From Lepidodermella squamata (lineage: Eukaryota > Gastrotricha), in NCBI GenBank assembly GCA_047495785.1, contig JBLDXI010000001.1, positions 744,001-808,000 on the forward strand: DNA of 64,000 nt, written 5' to 3'. Shown in pieces: positions 23,086-38,745 of the stretch. The translations under genes and the position numbers were made by a program. Under the pieces are notes generated by a model that searched no databases, was not told the origin of the DNA, and was given only the letters and a program-made list of their open reading frames with translations. Positions within the stretch are counted from its first letter, which is position 1, and each line of letters begins with the position of its first letter.

Positions 23086-25666
23086 TCACCGGTTTTCAGG
23101 ACTTAGAAAGTACGCTTGAATGTGACATTGCCATGTGAAAACTTGTAAAATAAACGGTCGAAATTCGCTTGGCTGCGTCAGGTTAACGTTCTCTAAAAGA
23201 ACGCCTATACCGGGAGTTTTTATACGTAGGAAGCTTTCATTAGGAGTTGATATCGTTGAAGAGTATTGCCACAGCTCATCGTCCTTTTTAAAGACTTGAA
23301 TTCGCTTATTGCGCTCATCCGAGACAAATAAATGAAGCCCAGAATGATCGATAAAACAGCCACGCGGAGTGTTTACCTGGTAACTGTTGTAGGAGCCGCG
23401 TGAAGCCAGGGTTTTCACCTTCTCCTGGCCGACACTGTCAAGTTTTTCGAGGTCAAACATGTATACGGTCGAATGCTGCGTGTCAACAACAGCCAGTTCA
23501 ATGCGCTGCTGGTCATTTTGACAAAAAACGGCGCACTTGAAGGGCCGGAATTCCTGGCCTAACGCGACGGGGTGAGAAATTTGCGACAGGAGCCTGTAAT
23601 TTTTCAGCGACCACACGCCAACATTGCATTTCTTAGATTCGTCACAGCAGAATAAAAGACCGAGGCTTTTCGAGACAGCTAGTCCCGCAAACCGTCGACC
23701 TGCCTCGTGAAACCATTGTTTCGCGGTAATTTGAGGCGGATTCAAGCCGCTTGAATCATATTCGTCTTTCAGACGCTTGCCGCTGACGTGAAATATGCCA
23801 CTTCGATCTTCAATTAGGGTGAAAAAAATATCGAGTGTTGAGTCGTCAAATGGGTCTATAGCTGCATGCTCGATGATAGTTCGTGAACTTGCTGATTTTG
23901 GGGCAACAACTCGACCGCGCCAAATTACCTTCGCCAAATTAAGGTCGGGGTTGTTTGAGAGCGCCTGAAATAAAGCGAAGCTTCAAAATTTTTGCAATTG
24001 TTGAATTTATTACGATTATTTCTCCATCTATACACACAGCGATCGCCAAATTTTGAGGTTGATGCAGAATCAAAAGATCGGCAATTGCCGATGGAGCCGT
24101 GAACCAAGGAGAGGTGAGAAAGCGCTCATTCCATTTCGAGTAATATTCGGTTTCAAAGATCTTCGCCTAATTAAATTTTTACAATTAATAAATCGATATA
24201 AATCGCTCAAAAATAACCCGGCTTTTCGATATTAGAGCAGCCTGCTTCTTTTCTTCGGCCAATCTCGCTTCTCTACGCACCTTGGCTCGATATGTCTCAT
24301 CTTCCAGCTGAATCGATTCCCATCCTCGGCCGCCTGTTAGGACAGCTACTTCATTTCGAATAAATTTGTGCTTAAGAATTTCATTTAATGTCGGCCGAAA
24401 TTTCGGATCTTGTTCCAGCAACCGGTCTAACAGATTGTGAAGGTGCCTTGAATATCGAGAACTCACTGTTTCGTCTCTCTCTTCCCTAAAAATATATAAA
24501 TATACCAATAATTAAATTCAGAATTCACATGGAATCCTACTCGAGGATTTTTTCGAGCAGTTGCTTCACATCCGTTGCAGCAATCTTGAAATTTTGAGCA
24601 TTTCAAATGATGAAAAGTCAACGTTGCGGAACTCACGGGTAGTTGAAGTGCGCTCAGCTGGAAAAGAAGAACGCCAAGAGACCAAGAGTCAGCTTTTTCA
24701 TTCAGACCAGTCACACGTCCGGACAAAATTTCAGGGGCTAAGTAGCCCATATTCGAGGCTTGAATCTCGACGGCCGGTGCTATTGCCACTTCGTTATCTC
24801 CTTTTTTAGACTCTACATTTTGCTCGGACGTTTTGTTTTTGATGTCAGCAGCTTGCTTCAGATTATAGTAAGTAGCTTTCAGCTGAGCTACGCTGTAATC
24901 GCTGATTTTTATAGCGACGGTATCAATTTCGCTTTCTCCGTCATCGCTCGCATTCGCCTTTTTCAACAAAATATTCTTCACGAACATAGATTTCGCATGA
25001 AAATTGGGCAAATATTTGGCATTATCGTTATACCGTTGCGGTTAGATCGCAGTGCGGCAGCTTGTGGACCAAAAAGTAGTTGACGCCGAGCGCTATCTGT
25101 GCGAACCAGTTGGCAATCTTGAATTTTGTTATAATTTTCACCAGGTGTACAAACATTGTTATTAGCCTACCTGTTTCTCATCGATGAGCTCGCCATTCCT
25201 TTCAGTCAGATAGCTTTCCAGAGTACCTAGACATTGAAACATCTCACATTTTGGCCCAAATAGTACCTTGTTGTTTACCTGAATCGCAATATTCCATTAC
25301 GCAATAAACTGCGATGCTTTCTTAGAATTAAAGAATAGTAAAAATTTCGTGAAAAACAGCTAATTTAGATTAATTACCATTTATTATTGAGGAGTAAATG
25401 CGAACGATGCTTTGGTAGGCGTGCCGGTTGAGTCTCTCAGCCTCTTCGATAACCACCTGTCTTTCTTCCGGCGTGGAATTCGGCATTAGTTTTGCCAAAT
25501 TTATCTCGCGAATCACCCACAGCTTTTTGACTTCAGCATTCTTGCTGGTCACCAGCATCAACTTCCCGTATTTACCACCTTTCTTCAGAGTTTCCTTTAC
25601 GTCGAAAAATGATTGGATGGAGAATTTCGCGCCACCCGACTTTTTATCTGACCCAGTATTGCCCAT
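23086..25666 (-). CDS. NEK-like pseudokinase fused to NHL-type beta-propeller
   Basis: Nine exons: 25666-25378, 25308-25279, 25226-25171, 25117-25034, 24975-24637, 24584-24541, 24485-24218, 24166-24014, 23964-23086; every phase agrees, 713 aa. The kinase fold resembles NIMA-related kinases (WVIREINLAKLM against YVIKEINISRM; VYCVMEYCDSG; YLAPEIL; ADSWSLGVLLFQL; LLEQDPKFRPTLNEILKHKFI). Key residues are altered: the beta-3 lysine is Arg (VIRE), HRDxKxxN reads HCDLTATN, DFG reads DYS, and the segment from there to APE is long. It probably binds rather than phosphorylates. A charged linker follows, then propeller-like sequence with a clear NHL blade (NTPRGCFIDHSGLHLF, then NKRIQVF). NEK8 and NEK9 also carry a propeller, but of RCC1 type. 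Confidence 0.8.
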
Positions 25667-26868
25667 AAAAGTTTAAATCTATTGAAAAAATCGACTAGAC
25701 AGGCCGTTCATTGCGTGAGAAATGCGATGGGATGTAATATAAGGTTGTTAGTGTAAGAAAATGTTCGTTTTTGGAGTAGCTTTTTTAGCATAGGTATAAG
25801 TAACATCCGATGCTTGACATAATATTACATATTAATGTAGTAGAAGTACCGATAACGATACCACGCGACCAATCGATGAACAAACGGGGGTGTACCTAAG
25901 CCTGAGAGGAAAAAACTAAGGCCGCTCGCTGCCGTGTTGTCTCGCCATTTAAAATTCACTACCCAACGGATAGCGCGCACAGGGCATGCGCGCGGTTTAA
26001 TAGGCGTGCCTTTTCTTACCAAATTCTATTGTCTTGTTATTATTTTCGCGCTTTTATACCTACAGACCATCGTCGCAATGACATTGGAGATTACGGCGAG
26101 TTTATTGTTATTTTATGCACATTTTTGTCTCTTGCAATCTTCGCTTTATTGAAGGTATATACTGGCCTTAAGCGTTACTTCTGGGTGTTATTTCACCTTT
26201 TTCATCTTCATTGTCAAATATAGCATGTCCCTACTGAACCGAACAGCTGGTGGTCGTAATGAGGTAAAATCTACCACTAATTACCCCTTCGAAGAAAAGA
26301 AAATTTGGCCTGGTTTGAGCTGGGGGTAGAAGCCGACAGGGTTATTACGTTCCATCTTCAAGATTATTAGCCACACGTGCATTGCCGGGGCGGCACCGCG
26401 CGCTCGCCTATTAAGGCGGCTCGCGAGCGACAACAATAGGTGAGTGCGAAGTACAGGTAATATCAAACCGGGTCGACAACAATAATTACGCGCGGGCCGA
26501 ATATAACGAATCGATAAGATTATATTACTTACTACACGCGGATCACTGTTGTAGCATATTTATTATTAAAACTTCTACGATTATCAACGTCCCTCTCTTA
26601 TTTCCTCTGAAACTTTCAGGTATTAAGCTAATAAATAAGTGTCGGATACTACTAAGCCCAGTGACAGTAAATAATTATAATAACGCAATCGCCATGTCCT
26701 CGCTGGCCTCATTCGCCCTCATTTTATAGTCGCAACTTCAATCAGCGGCACACGCAAGGCCGATGCCTTATTATTTATTATCTTTTACCGCTGCTAATAA
26801 TGCCATCGCCGAGTTTCAACATTGTCTTGTTTTAATTTTCCTTGAATTTTCAAAAATAGATATTTTGA
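25667..26868. other. Intergenic, divergent promoter region
   Basis: 1.2 kb between the divergent starts of the pseudokinase gene (-) and the tolloid gene (+). AT-rich, with no supported frame; it must hold both promoters. I see no long repeat. Confidence 0.5.
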
Positions 26869-30987
<4,119 letters not shown>

Positions 30988-31394
30988 CAGAAAACGATAT
31001 AAGACACAGACCATCTCCGGTAACAATATTTCTCCTCCGGCAGTGTTGGCTTCTTTCAGACTTCTCGTTCGCTATTTCTCCCAGCTCTACCTCAAAAAAA
31101 CTGCGAAATGTTTGCTCCCTGATCTTTTTGCATTCCTTTGATAGATACGATATTGTATAATTGTTATAGACTTTCAGATTATTATTCTATGTTTTCAATC
31201 GTTCTCTTTCTTTCTGTCGAAAGTTTGTTATATAGCTGGAAAAATTTAAAAGAGCGGAAAAATAAACTAAAAATTGAGATATTTATTCAAGGTGTAATAA
31301 TTGCAGAATCAATATTGTATAAATTGGTATAAAATGATTAGGACAAGAATTGAAATATAGGACTGAAATAACGAATAATTAGGCGCTGGTTCAT
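30988..31394. other. Convergent 3' spacer
   Basis: 407 bp between the tolloid stop (+) and the stop of lipase 2 (-). It holds both 3' UTRs, including an AATAAA at 31261-31266 on the plus strand. No gene seen. Confidence 0.5.
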
Positions 31395-32660
31395 TCATTT
31401 TGGTGACAAGCAAAATGGCGGTGTAGAGGTTGTAAATCCGTAATAAGCGCCAGGTTTAGCAGCCAAGAACGACCAATAGCCCATAGGAGGCGCCTGGGCG
31501 CATTTCGGTTTGCAATTTCCTTTAACGAAATCTTCCAGCGATACACAAGGGCAAAAGTTGTTAAAGGCGCATTTGCGGTCTAGATCTGGCTTGTGAATAA
31601 TCGACTCAGCGAATAAAAGCGGCGCCCTGTGATGGGAACACGCCAGTGCGTCTTCAATGTTCTCGAAAGGATTGAACCCAGAGGTTATTTCAACAGGTTT
31701 CCCAACTTCGCGACGTCTTAAACGACGCCGCTTCGACAGTATGATACAGCCAGGTTGCCACTTGGCATTATTCGCGTAAAAATCGACAGTTCCAATAGGC
31801 CGCTCGAGCCCGAGTCGGGATGTATGTAGAGTGTCTACATATAAGGCATCGCTTCGGTCCAAACGCGCCGTTGGGTCATTTTTATTGAAATGAAGATCGG
31901 CTGGGTCGAGGCCAGTCACCCGAGCGATTTTTGTGGCGTTGTATCGCTTACCGAAAAAGCCGCAAACGTGGGAACCAAGAGAAAATCCGATACAGTGAAT
32001 TTTAGTCGGGTCCAACTTCGGATTCGACTGGACAAAATCAGCCAAACAGTCTCCTACAACGCGAGTGTTGCTGGCGGGCTGTAAATTTTTCAGGTATAAT
32101 TCAATCTTCAATCTCGAAGAATTATTAGTAAAACAACCTGTGCGTATGGATTGACATTGTAGTGGAACGCGGCTCCCTTGGCCCATTCGACGTAAAGAAT
32201 GTGAATATTCGGCTGCAATTTATCAAATAATTTAGGGGTTGAACAACAGGGGATTCTAATGAATTTTTACCTTCATGGTGAAAAGAGCATTGACGATCGG
32301 TTCGTGCCAGCTTTTCGTGTTTTCAAACGTGTCCAGCCAACCGTGAACAAGGATAACCAAGTCACCCTGATCATTGCTCAGATCACCGCTGCTTGTAATC
32401 ACACGAGATGAGCTTTTATTCGCCGATTGATCGAAAGTGAACAAATGATAAGTTGGCCCAATTACAAGCGGATTCTCCGGGAGCGGCAAATCATCGAACG
32501 GCGGCGCTGTCGAATAGCAATGCGACGTTGCTGGAGTAATCAAAGACTGGTAGCAAACATCTTTCGGACTCGCCGCAGCTAAATTCTGCTGGCTTTCGTC
32601 AGCCCGTGCGAGTTGTAAAAATTCACAATAAAATGCGCAAAAAATTGCTAGTAACTTCAT
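31395..32660 (-). CDS. Secreted pancreatic-lipase-family lipase 2
   Basis: Exons 32660-32271, 32212-32138, 32078-31395; phases agree, 382 aa. Signal peptide MKLLAIFCAFYCEFLQLARA, a longer N-terminal linker than the other copies, then LVILVHGW, YVEWAKGAA and PASNTRVVGD. Triad in GFSLG, TGLDPAD and CSHHRAP. A basic stretch KRRRLRRRE sits in the lid/loop region between Asp and His. Tail NNFCPC...C...C ending TPPFC. First gene of the seven-gene minus-strand array. Upstream, at 32798-32820, lie two GATA-type sites (TGATAA and TAAGATAAG on the minus strand), of the kind that drive gut genes in nematodes; that link is inference. Confidence 0.88.
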
Positions 32661-33220
32661 AGTTCCTATTTAAAATGAGAAAGCATGTGGAAAAGTTTGA
32701 AAAATATTATATGAATGAAGGCGCGTGGCGACTGTGTATTACGCTGGTGCGGTCAACTGACTCAGCTCTTCATCAACATTTTGATCACGACCGCATGTTA
32801 TCATGTGATTCCTTATCTTACTAGGTATACCGCATAGCCAAGCAAATACCTAATATATGCGGTATTTTAACAGTAAACATCGGCCTCCGTGTATTGTTTG
32901 GCATAGATAACGTAACAAAATAATATACACGAGCGGGCTGCAACTGAAAAATAAACTGTCGATCTCAACACTTGGATGCTTTCGTGATTGAACTGAAAAA
33001 CTTGTACCGAAAATTCCCGCGCAAACCGAGCCTACACACACATGCGTGCCGCAAAAAATGGGGTTTAAAGTTTCTGTTGCGTAACACTAGGCACAATAAT
33101 AAACGTTGGGACAATCGACTCTCATAAAATTTTAGAAATCTATTTCGGCTAAGATAAGCTCCTTTTTCAAAATACACAATTCATCGGTAAATCTTGGTAT
33201 ATTTTTTATTGTAAATTGTA
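32661..33220. other. Intergenic with GATA-type sites
   Basis: 560 bp between lipases 2 and 3. On the minus strand TAAGATAAG (32812-32820) and TGATAA (32798-32803) lie about 140-160 bp before the lipase 2 ATG. The remainder is AT-rich and shows no gene. Confidence 0.4.
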
Positions 33221-34421
33221 TCATATGCAATATGGAGATGTTCCTTTGAGATCGCCGTAAAATGTCCCAGTCTTATGTCTCTCTTCATGTGACCAATAAC
33301 CAATTTGCTGCTTCTCGCCTGAGGAGCAACTGGAACATTTTAGCCGCAAGAAGTCTGTAACAGACGGGCAGGGGCAGAAGTTGGCGAAAGAGCAACCGGG
33401 CCGGCTTTTCGCTAGAATCGTTTCGGCATAGATCAAAGGCGCTCGGAGGTGCGAGCATGCGAATAATTCCTCAATTCCTAGCGTAAACTGTTCTACAAAT
33501 CCGATTAAGGCATTATGCCGCCGATGCCGCTTGCTTCCGTGCCCACATCCGGGCTGATAGACGCCGTTAGACACATAGAAGTCAACATGCCCCACCGGCC
33601 GCTCTAATCCTAGCCGCGACGTGTGGATAACGTCGACGAACATCGCGTCGGTCTTGTCGAGTCGCGCTGCGGCGATCGGCGAGTCGAAGTACGGATAAGC
33701 GGGATCGAGGGCACTGATGCGGGCCCAGCCGCCCTCCATAGCCGCTTCCTCGCGAAATCGCTTGCCGAGAAAGCCGCAAACATGAGCGCCGACACTGAAG
33801 CCGATGCAGTGGCTTTTAGTTGCGTCGAATTGGTCGTTTTCCAGTAGAAAACTCCCGACAGCCCATGCGATACTACGCGTATTCGCTGAAATTTGCGCGT
33901 ATGGATCTGAGCTGAAATGAATCGCTGAGCCTTTCGACCATTCAACGAATAGAACATCTATCTCAGGCTGTGAAATTTCAAAATCAGAAATGTTATAGAA
34001 TTATCGCAAACTCCACCTTAATCGTAAGAATATTTCGGATGATTGGTGTTTGCCAGACTTCTGAATTCGGAAAATCTCCCATCCATCCGTGGACGACTAC
34101 AACTAGACCGCTTTCAGCCAAGTTTCGAAGTTCGCGGCTACTTGATATTATTCGCCGTGCATATCCGCCCATTGCCGATGACAAGCTTCGATACAAGTGA
34201 TAGCTAGGAGCGATTTCGGTGAAGGGATCTTGCGGCAGAGGCATCGACTCGAACGGCTGCTTGTCATTTGAAAAGCACTTGCGCAACTTTTCGGTTCCAT
34301 AACAAATGGACGCAGCGTCGGCACTATGTATCAATTCAATTCAGAGAGAAATGAAAGAGAGTAATTATAATATAAACCTCAAACAGAAAGAAAAGAGCGC
34401 CCAGAGGTGATAATGGAACAT
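33221..34421 (-). CDS. Secreted pancreatic-lipase-family lipase 3
   Basis: Exons 34421-34378, 34323-34017, 33967-33221; phases agree, 365 aa. Exon 1 encodes most of a clean signal peptide, MFHYHLWALFSFCLSADA. Body: LVVVVHGWMG, FVEWSKGSA and YAQISANTRS. Triad in GFSVG (Val in place of the usual Leu), SALDPAYP and CSHLRAP. A basic segment (KRHRRH) lies between Asp and His. Cysteine tail FCPC...C..CSSC ending SPYC. The gene lies 157 bp from the 3' end of lipase 4. A TATA-like sequence (ctatataacg, minus strand) ends only a few bases before the ATG, so the true promoter may lie elsewhere. Confidence 0.87.
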
Positions 34422-34469
34422 CTCGTTATATAGTTTTACAAACAAATTTTGAGTTGAACAAAAAACGGC

Positions 34470-36200
34470 AAAGGTTAAAGTAAACAGCGCTATTTACTTG
34501 TCATATTTTTGCGAGATACCATAAACAAAGGAAGCCTTGAAGATAATCACAGCACTACGATGTGGCTTGTCAAAAATTCATTTATGTGCCGGTGATGAAG
34601 TGAATGTCAAAAGCGAGGCCGATTTGCAAAACGGGCTTGCTGCATTGGTTTCGCCGAAAAAGATGCCTGTTTTCGCTGGGAAATCTTGCACCGACCAATA
34701 TCCGAATGTTACACTGTCGCAATTCATAGAACACATTCTCGACTGCCATTCCGGGATTGAATTGCATCGGCAATATGCTGAGTGACAAGGAAATAAAATG
34801 CTCTCCGCAAATAGCTCCGTCACGCGGTAATGGCTGCAAAATGCCACTTTTCCAGTCACACTGCCAATTGAATCGACTAGTTGCGAAAATATATTTCGTG
34901 GACGGCGGCTTCCCCGTGCAAGCCAATGGACACAACCCGGCTGACTTTTTGCCGGAGGGTTAGGGTAGAAGTCGATGTGACCGACCGGTCTTTCCAAACC
35001 CTGAAAGGGCAATTTTCAGACAAATTATGACATTTTATTCAATGTTATACAGCTTTCGAAGTATGGATTACGTCCACGAAATCTGCATCTTGGCTTGAAA
35101 CTCGAGCGTCGTGGTCGTCTCTGTCGAAAGTTAAGCCAGCGGGATCTAAAGCCGTTATTCTACCCCAGCGAATTCGCTGCTCTCGCCACATTCTCTTGCC
35201 AGCGAACCCGCAAATATGGGCTCCCATACTGAAACCTAATTAAGACGTAAGTAGATGAAAAAATAAGATAAGATTTGAAGAGTGAAACCGATGCAGTGGA
35301 TCCTAGAAAAGTTGAAGTTGCTGCTTCGCTTTCTGTCGTTCCACATCATCGGCGACTGAAGGAAGAAATCTGCTAATTTGTCGCCAATCACGCGAGTATT
35401 TGCCGCTGCTTGGGCCCAAGGTTGTCGCCCCAATTGTGCCGCGGCACCTTTCGCCCATTCCACGAAGATTATAAGCATGTGAGGCTTCAAACAAATTTAA
35501 TAAAAATAGAATACTTTTTCCAAATTTACCTTTATTCTTAGCAAATTTCTGACGATGGGATCTCGCCACATGGCAGTGTTCCGCCAATTTCCAGTCCAAC
35601 CGTGGATTAGAATAGTAATGTCTCTTTCATCCTTTCGTGTCCCGCCGGAACCAGTTTTGCCAGAATGATCTATTATGAGGCCGGCGTCAGGTATCGGCAA
35701 GCGGACGCTTTGAACCTGAGTTTAAGAACAAGGGCGATCGCTGGAAGAATAAAAAATGGAAGAGAAAGAGAACCTCACCAGACGATTGATTAATCACAAT
35801 AACGTGAAAAGATGGATTGATCACATCCGAATGCTCGGGCAGTGGCATGCCATTGTACGGCTCTTTGTCCGAGTAACAAATTGGACCAATCAAAGCACCG
35901 AGAGTATTTCTACGAGGATAGCATAGCTCCTTCGCGAAACTGCTATGCAAAACTTCTCGTTGACTTGTGGGAAATTTCGACAATGCGCTTACCAAATGGA
36001 AAGAAGCGGGCTGATCAACACACATATTCTCGCTTTGATCGACATAAATGTTCGCTGTTATTTCAAGCAGTTATAATAACTACTATTGTAGTCGGTCATT
36101 TTACTCGAGATGTTCTTTGTTAATGTAACTCTTACGCGCTGCGTCAAATAATCATCATTGTTGAATTGACATTTGTCTTCTTTTTATTTATTTCGCATAA
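34470..36200. repeat. Tandem duplication, copy A (lipase 4 with flanks)
   Basis: Alignable by eye to 36865-38705. The 3' flanks share gcgctatttactt, tttttgcgaga and agccttgaagataatcacag; the 5' flanks share tgtaactcttacgcgct and atcattgttga. Copy B is longer mainly through extra sequence upstream of its ATG. Confidence 0.75.
34578..36045 (-). CDS. Secreted pancreatic-lipase-family lipase 4 (tandem twin of lipase 5)
   Basis: Exons 36045-35993, 35942-35774, 35715-35530, 35484-35289, 35235-35051, 35000-34578; phases agree, 403 aa. Signal peptide MSIKARICVLISPLLSIC is spliced onto FAKELCYPRRNTLG; a longer downstream frame beginning MCVDQPASF is an intron read-in. Body: ITILIHGWTG, FVEWAKGAAA and QAAANTRVIGDKLADFF. 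Triad in GFSMG, TALDPAGL and CSHYRVT. The tail has YCRCNS...C...C and ends SPFC plus a 17-residue extension. It carries an intron at HCIG|FSMG found in none of the other nine lipases, including its twin. Confidence 0.88.
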
Positions 36201-36864
36201 TTTCAAGATTTTATTTGTACAACATTCCGCCTCGCGGCGCACATTAGGTGAGATAAAGTATGCCACGGTGACTGAGTAAAAGTAGTAAATTCGCAGGCAT
36301 TTCTTTTTAGAAAATTCGGAGGGCATTGAGGACTTGATACACAAAATATTAAAATGACTGTGTGGGCAGTTAATTGGTGTCAACAGCCAAAAGCTATCCA
36401 GTTTCTGGAATAAATTTCGAGTTTATATGCGAGCTTGGGTTGTTTTTCGATTTCGGTTGTCAAGTCAGTAGCTAGTGTCATAGCCGATATATTATTATGG
36501 TCAAGGTTATTGGCGATTCGAGTTATCTTGCGAAGTAGCGCTCAACGAATGTCTTGATGATTTCGTCCCGCTTATGAGGTGGTGACTCGGACAAAAGCGA
36601 TGACGTCAACAGCGGGGTGGGTTTCTTGGGGAAGGGCCCTCAGGCAGCATGCTACAAGGCAAGCAGACCCGGACAGGCACATCACAGAGCAGGATCGGGT
36701 CCAAAAGAGAATTGATGGAGTTTATCTGATTGGGTGAGCTGTTTCCGACAGGGAATAAGCCAGTAGCCTAACTTGGCGGCTCTTAACCTGCCTGTAGAGC
36801 TCTATGGCAATGCTGATGTTAATCTAGGATAACTGGCATCGATGAAGTTAGAAAGTTCAGCATC

Positions 36865-38705
36865 TGGTTAAGGTAAACCGCGCTATTTACTTCACAATTC
36901 ACAAATTTTTGCGAGACACAATAAACAAAAGAAAGCCTTGAAGATAATCACAGTTTTTATTCATTGATGTGCCGGAGAAGTGAATGTCAAAAGTGAGAGC
37001 GGCCTGCAGAACGGACTTGCTGCTTTTGTTTCTCCGAAAAAGATGCCCGTTTTCGCAGGGAAGTCTAGTGCAGACCAATATCCGAATGTTACCGTGTCGC
37101 AATTATTAATACAAGCTTCCGACTGCCAGTCCGACATTGAATTGCATCGGCAATATGAAGAGCGACAGGGAAGTAAAATGCTCTCCGAAAATAGCTCCGT
37201 CGCTCGATAATGGCTGCAAAATCCCACTTTTTCGATCACGGTGGTTATTGATTCGTATATTTGCGAAAAAATATTTCGACGACGGCGCTTCCCCCTAGCT
37301 AGCCATGAGATGCAACCCGGCTGACTTTTTCCTGGAGGATTAGGGTAGAAGTCGATGTGGCCGAGTGGTCTCCCAATACCCTGAAAGAGACATTTTTTTT
37401 AAACTATGAAATTTCACTTCCAACGTTACAGCTTTCGAAGTATGGATTACGTCCACAAAATCTGCATCTTGGATTGAAACGCGTGCGTCATCATCGTCCG
37501 TGTCGAAAGTTACGGCAGTGGGATCTAGAGCCGTTATTCTGCCCCACCGAATTCGCTGCTCTCGCCACATTCTCTTGCCAGCGAACCCGCAAACATGAGC
37601 GCCCATACTGAACCCTATGCAGTGAATCCTGGAAAAATTGAAGTTGCTGCCTCGTTTTCTGTCGTTCCACATCATCGGCGACTGAAGGAAGAAATCTGCT
37701 AATTTATCGCCAATCACGCGAGAATTTGCCGCTGCTTGGGCCCAAGGTTTTCGCACAAGGTGTAACGCAGCACCTTTCTCCCATTCCACGAACATTAACA
37801 GCATGTCAGGCTTCAAAGCAATTTTAAAATAAAAATATACATTGAAATATGTTTTCAATTACCTTTATTCTATGCAACTTTTTGACGATGGGATCTCGCC
37901 ACATGGCAGTGCTCTCCCAATTTCCAGTCCAACCGTGGATTAGGATAGTAATGTCTCTCTCATCTTTTCGGGTCCCGCCGGAACCAGCCTGGCTGAAAGG
38001 ATTTATGATGAAGCCAGCATCAGGGATCGGCAAGCGGACACTTTGAACCTGATTTAAAAAAAGAGAGAGGTTGAAGAATAAGAAACGGAAGGGGAAGAAA
38101 ACCTGCCCAGAGGATTGATTGATCACAATAACGTGAAAAGTAGGGTTGATCACATCGGGATGCTCCGGCAGTGGCATGCCATTGAACGGTTCTTTGTCAG
38201 AATAACAAATTGGGCCAATCAATCCGCCGAGAGTATTTCGGCGAGGATAGCAAATTTCCTTTGTAAAACTAGGCAAAAATCCTTCATAATGTTGGCAAAT
38301 TTTGTGGCACAACGCGTTTACCCAACGGAAAGTAAAGCACTGATCAACATAGTACATATCTTCGCTTTGATTGACATAATTTCCACTGTTATTTCGAGCA
38401 GTTAATAATTACTACTAGACGGTTTCAACAGCCTTTCAGTATTTTCCAGCTCTGATGTGTCAAATGGGTGTGTAATTACGTAATATAAACGGCGCCGGAC
38501 ATGAGTGCGAAAAACTAACCCCTTCTTTTACAAAGCCAAAAAATAATCGCAGTGAAAAACCTACAAAAATCAGCCAATTTGAAACCCATAAATTATGTAT
38601 CTAGGTCATTTTATGTTTATGTTCATGTAACTCTTACGCGCTCTGACAAACCATCTACATCATTGTTGATTTCCCATTTTTCTTCGCAATATTTTTATTT
38701 CGTTG
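36865..38705. repeat. Tandem duplication, copy B (lipase 5 with flanks)
   Basis: Partner of 34470-36200. About 0.6 kb of unrelated sequence (36200-36865) separates the copies and holds no gene I can recognise. Confidence 0.75.
36961..38377 (-). CDS. Secreted pancreatic-lipase-family lipase 5 (tandem twin of lipase 4)
   Basis: Exons 38377-38322, 38268-38103, 38048-37863, 37810-37430, 37380-36961; phases agree, 402 aa. Signal peptide MSIKAKICTMLISALLSVG, then FTKEICYPRRNTLGG. Body nearly matches lipase 4: ITILIHGWTG, FVEWEKGAAL and QAAANSRVIGDKLADFF. Triad in GFSMG, TALDPTAV (a Thr after DP) and CSHYRAT. Tail YCRCNS...C...C, SPFC and a short extension. Exon 4 here equals exons 4 and 5 of lipase 4 without the intervening intron. 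Flanks and 3' end are also homologous to those of lipase 4, showing one duplication of a block near 2 kb. Confidence 0.88.
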
Positions 38706-38745
38706 ATAGTTGCATACATATTGGTTCAAGCTATTTTCGGTTTTG

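Noticed and set aside
36011-36025. Start MCVDQPASF for lipase 4
   Set aside because: It reads through a donor GTAAGC; the ATG at 36045 in another frame gives a signal peptide that splices correctly to CYPRRNTLG, matching lipase 5.
37260-37300. Possible break in lipase 5 where the annotated frame seems to start late
   Set aside because: Reading from the acceptor at 37380 the frame is fully open; no stop or frameshift is present.
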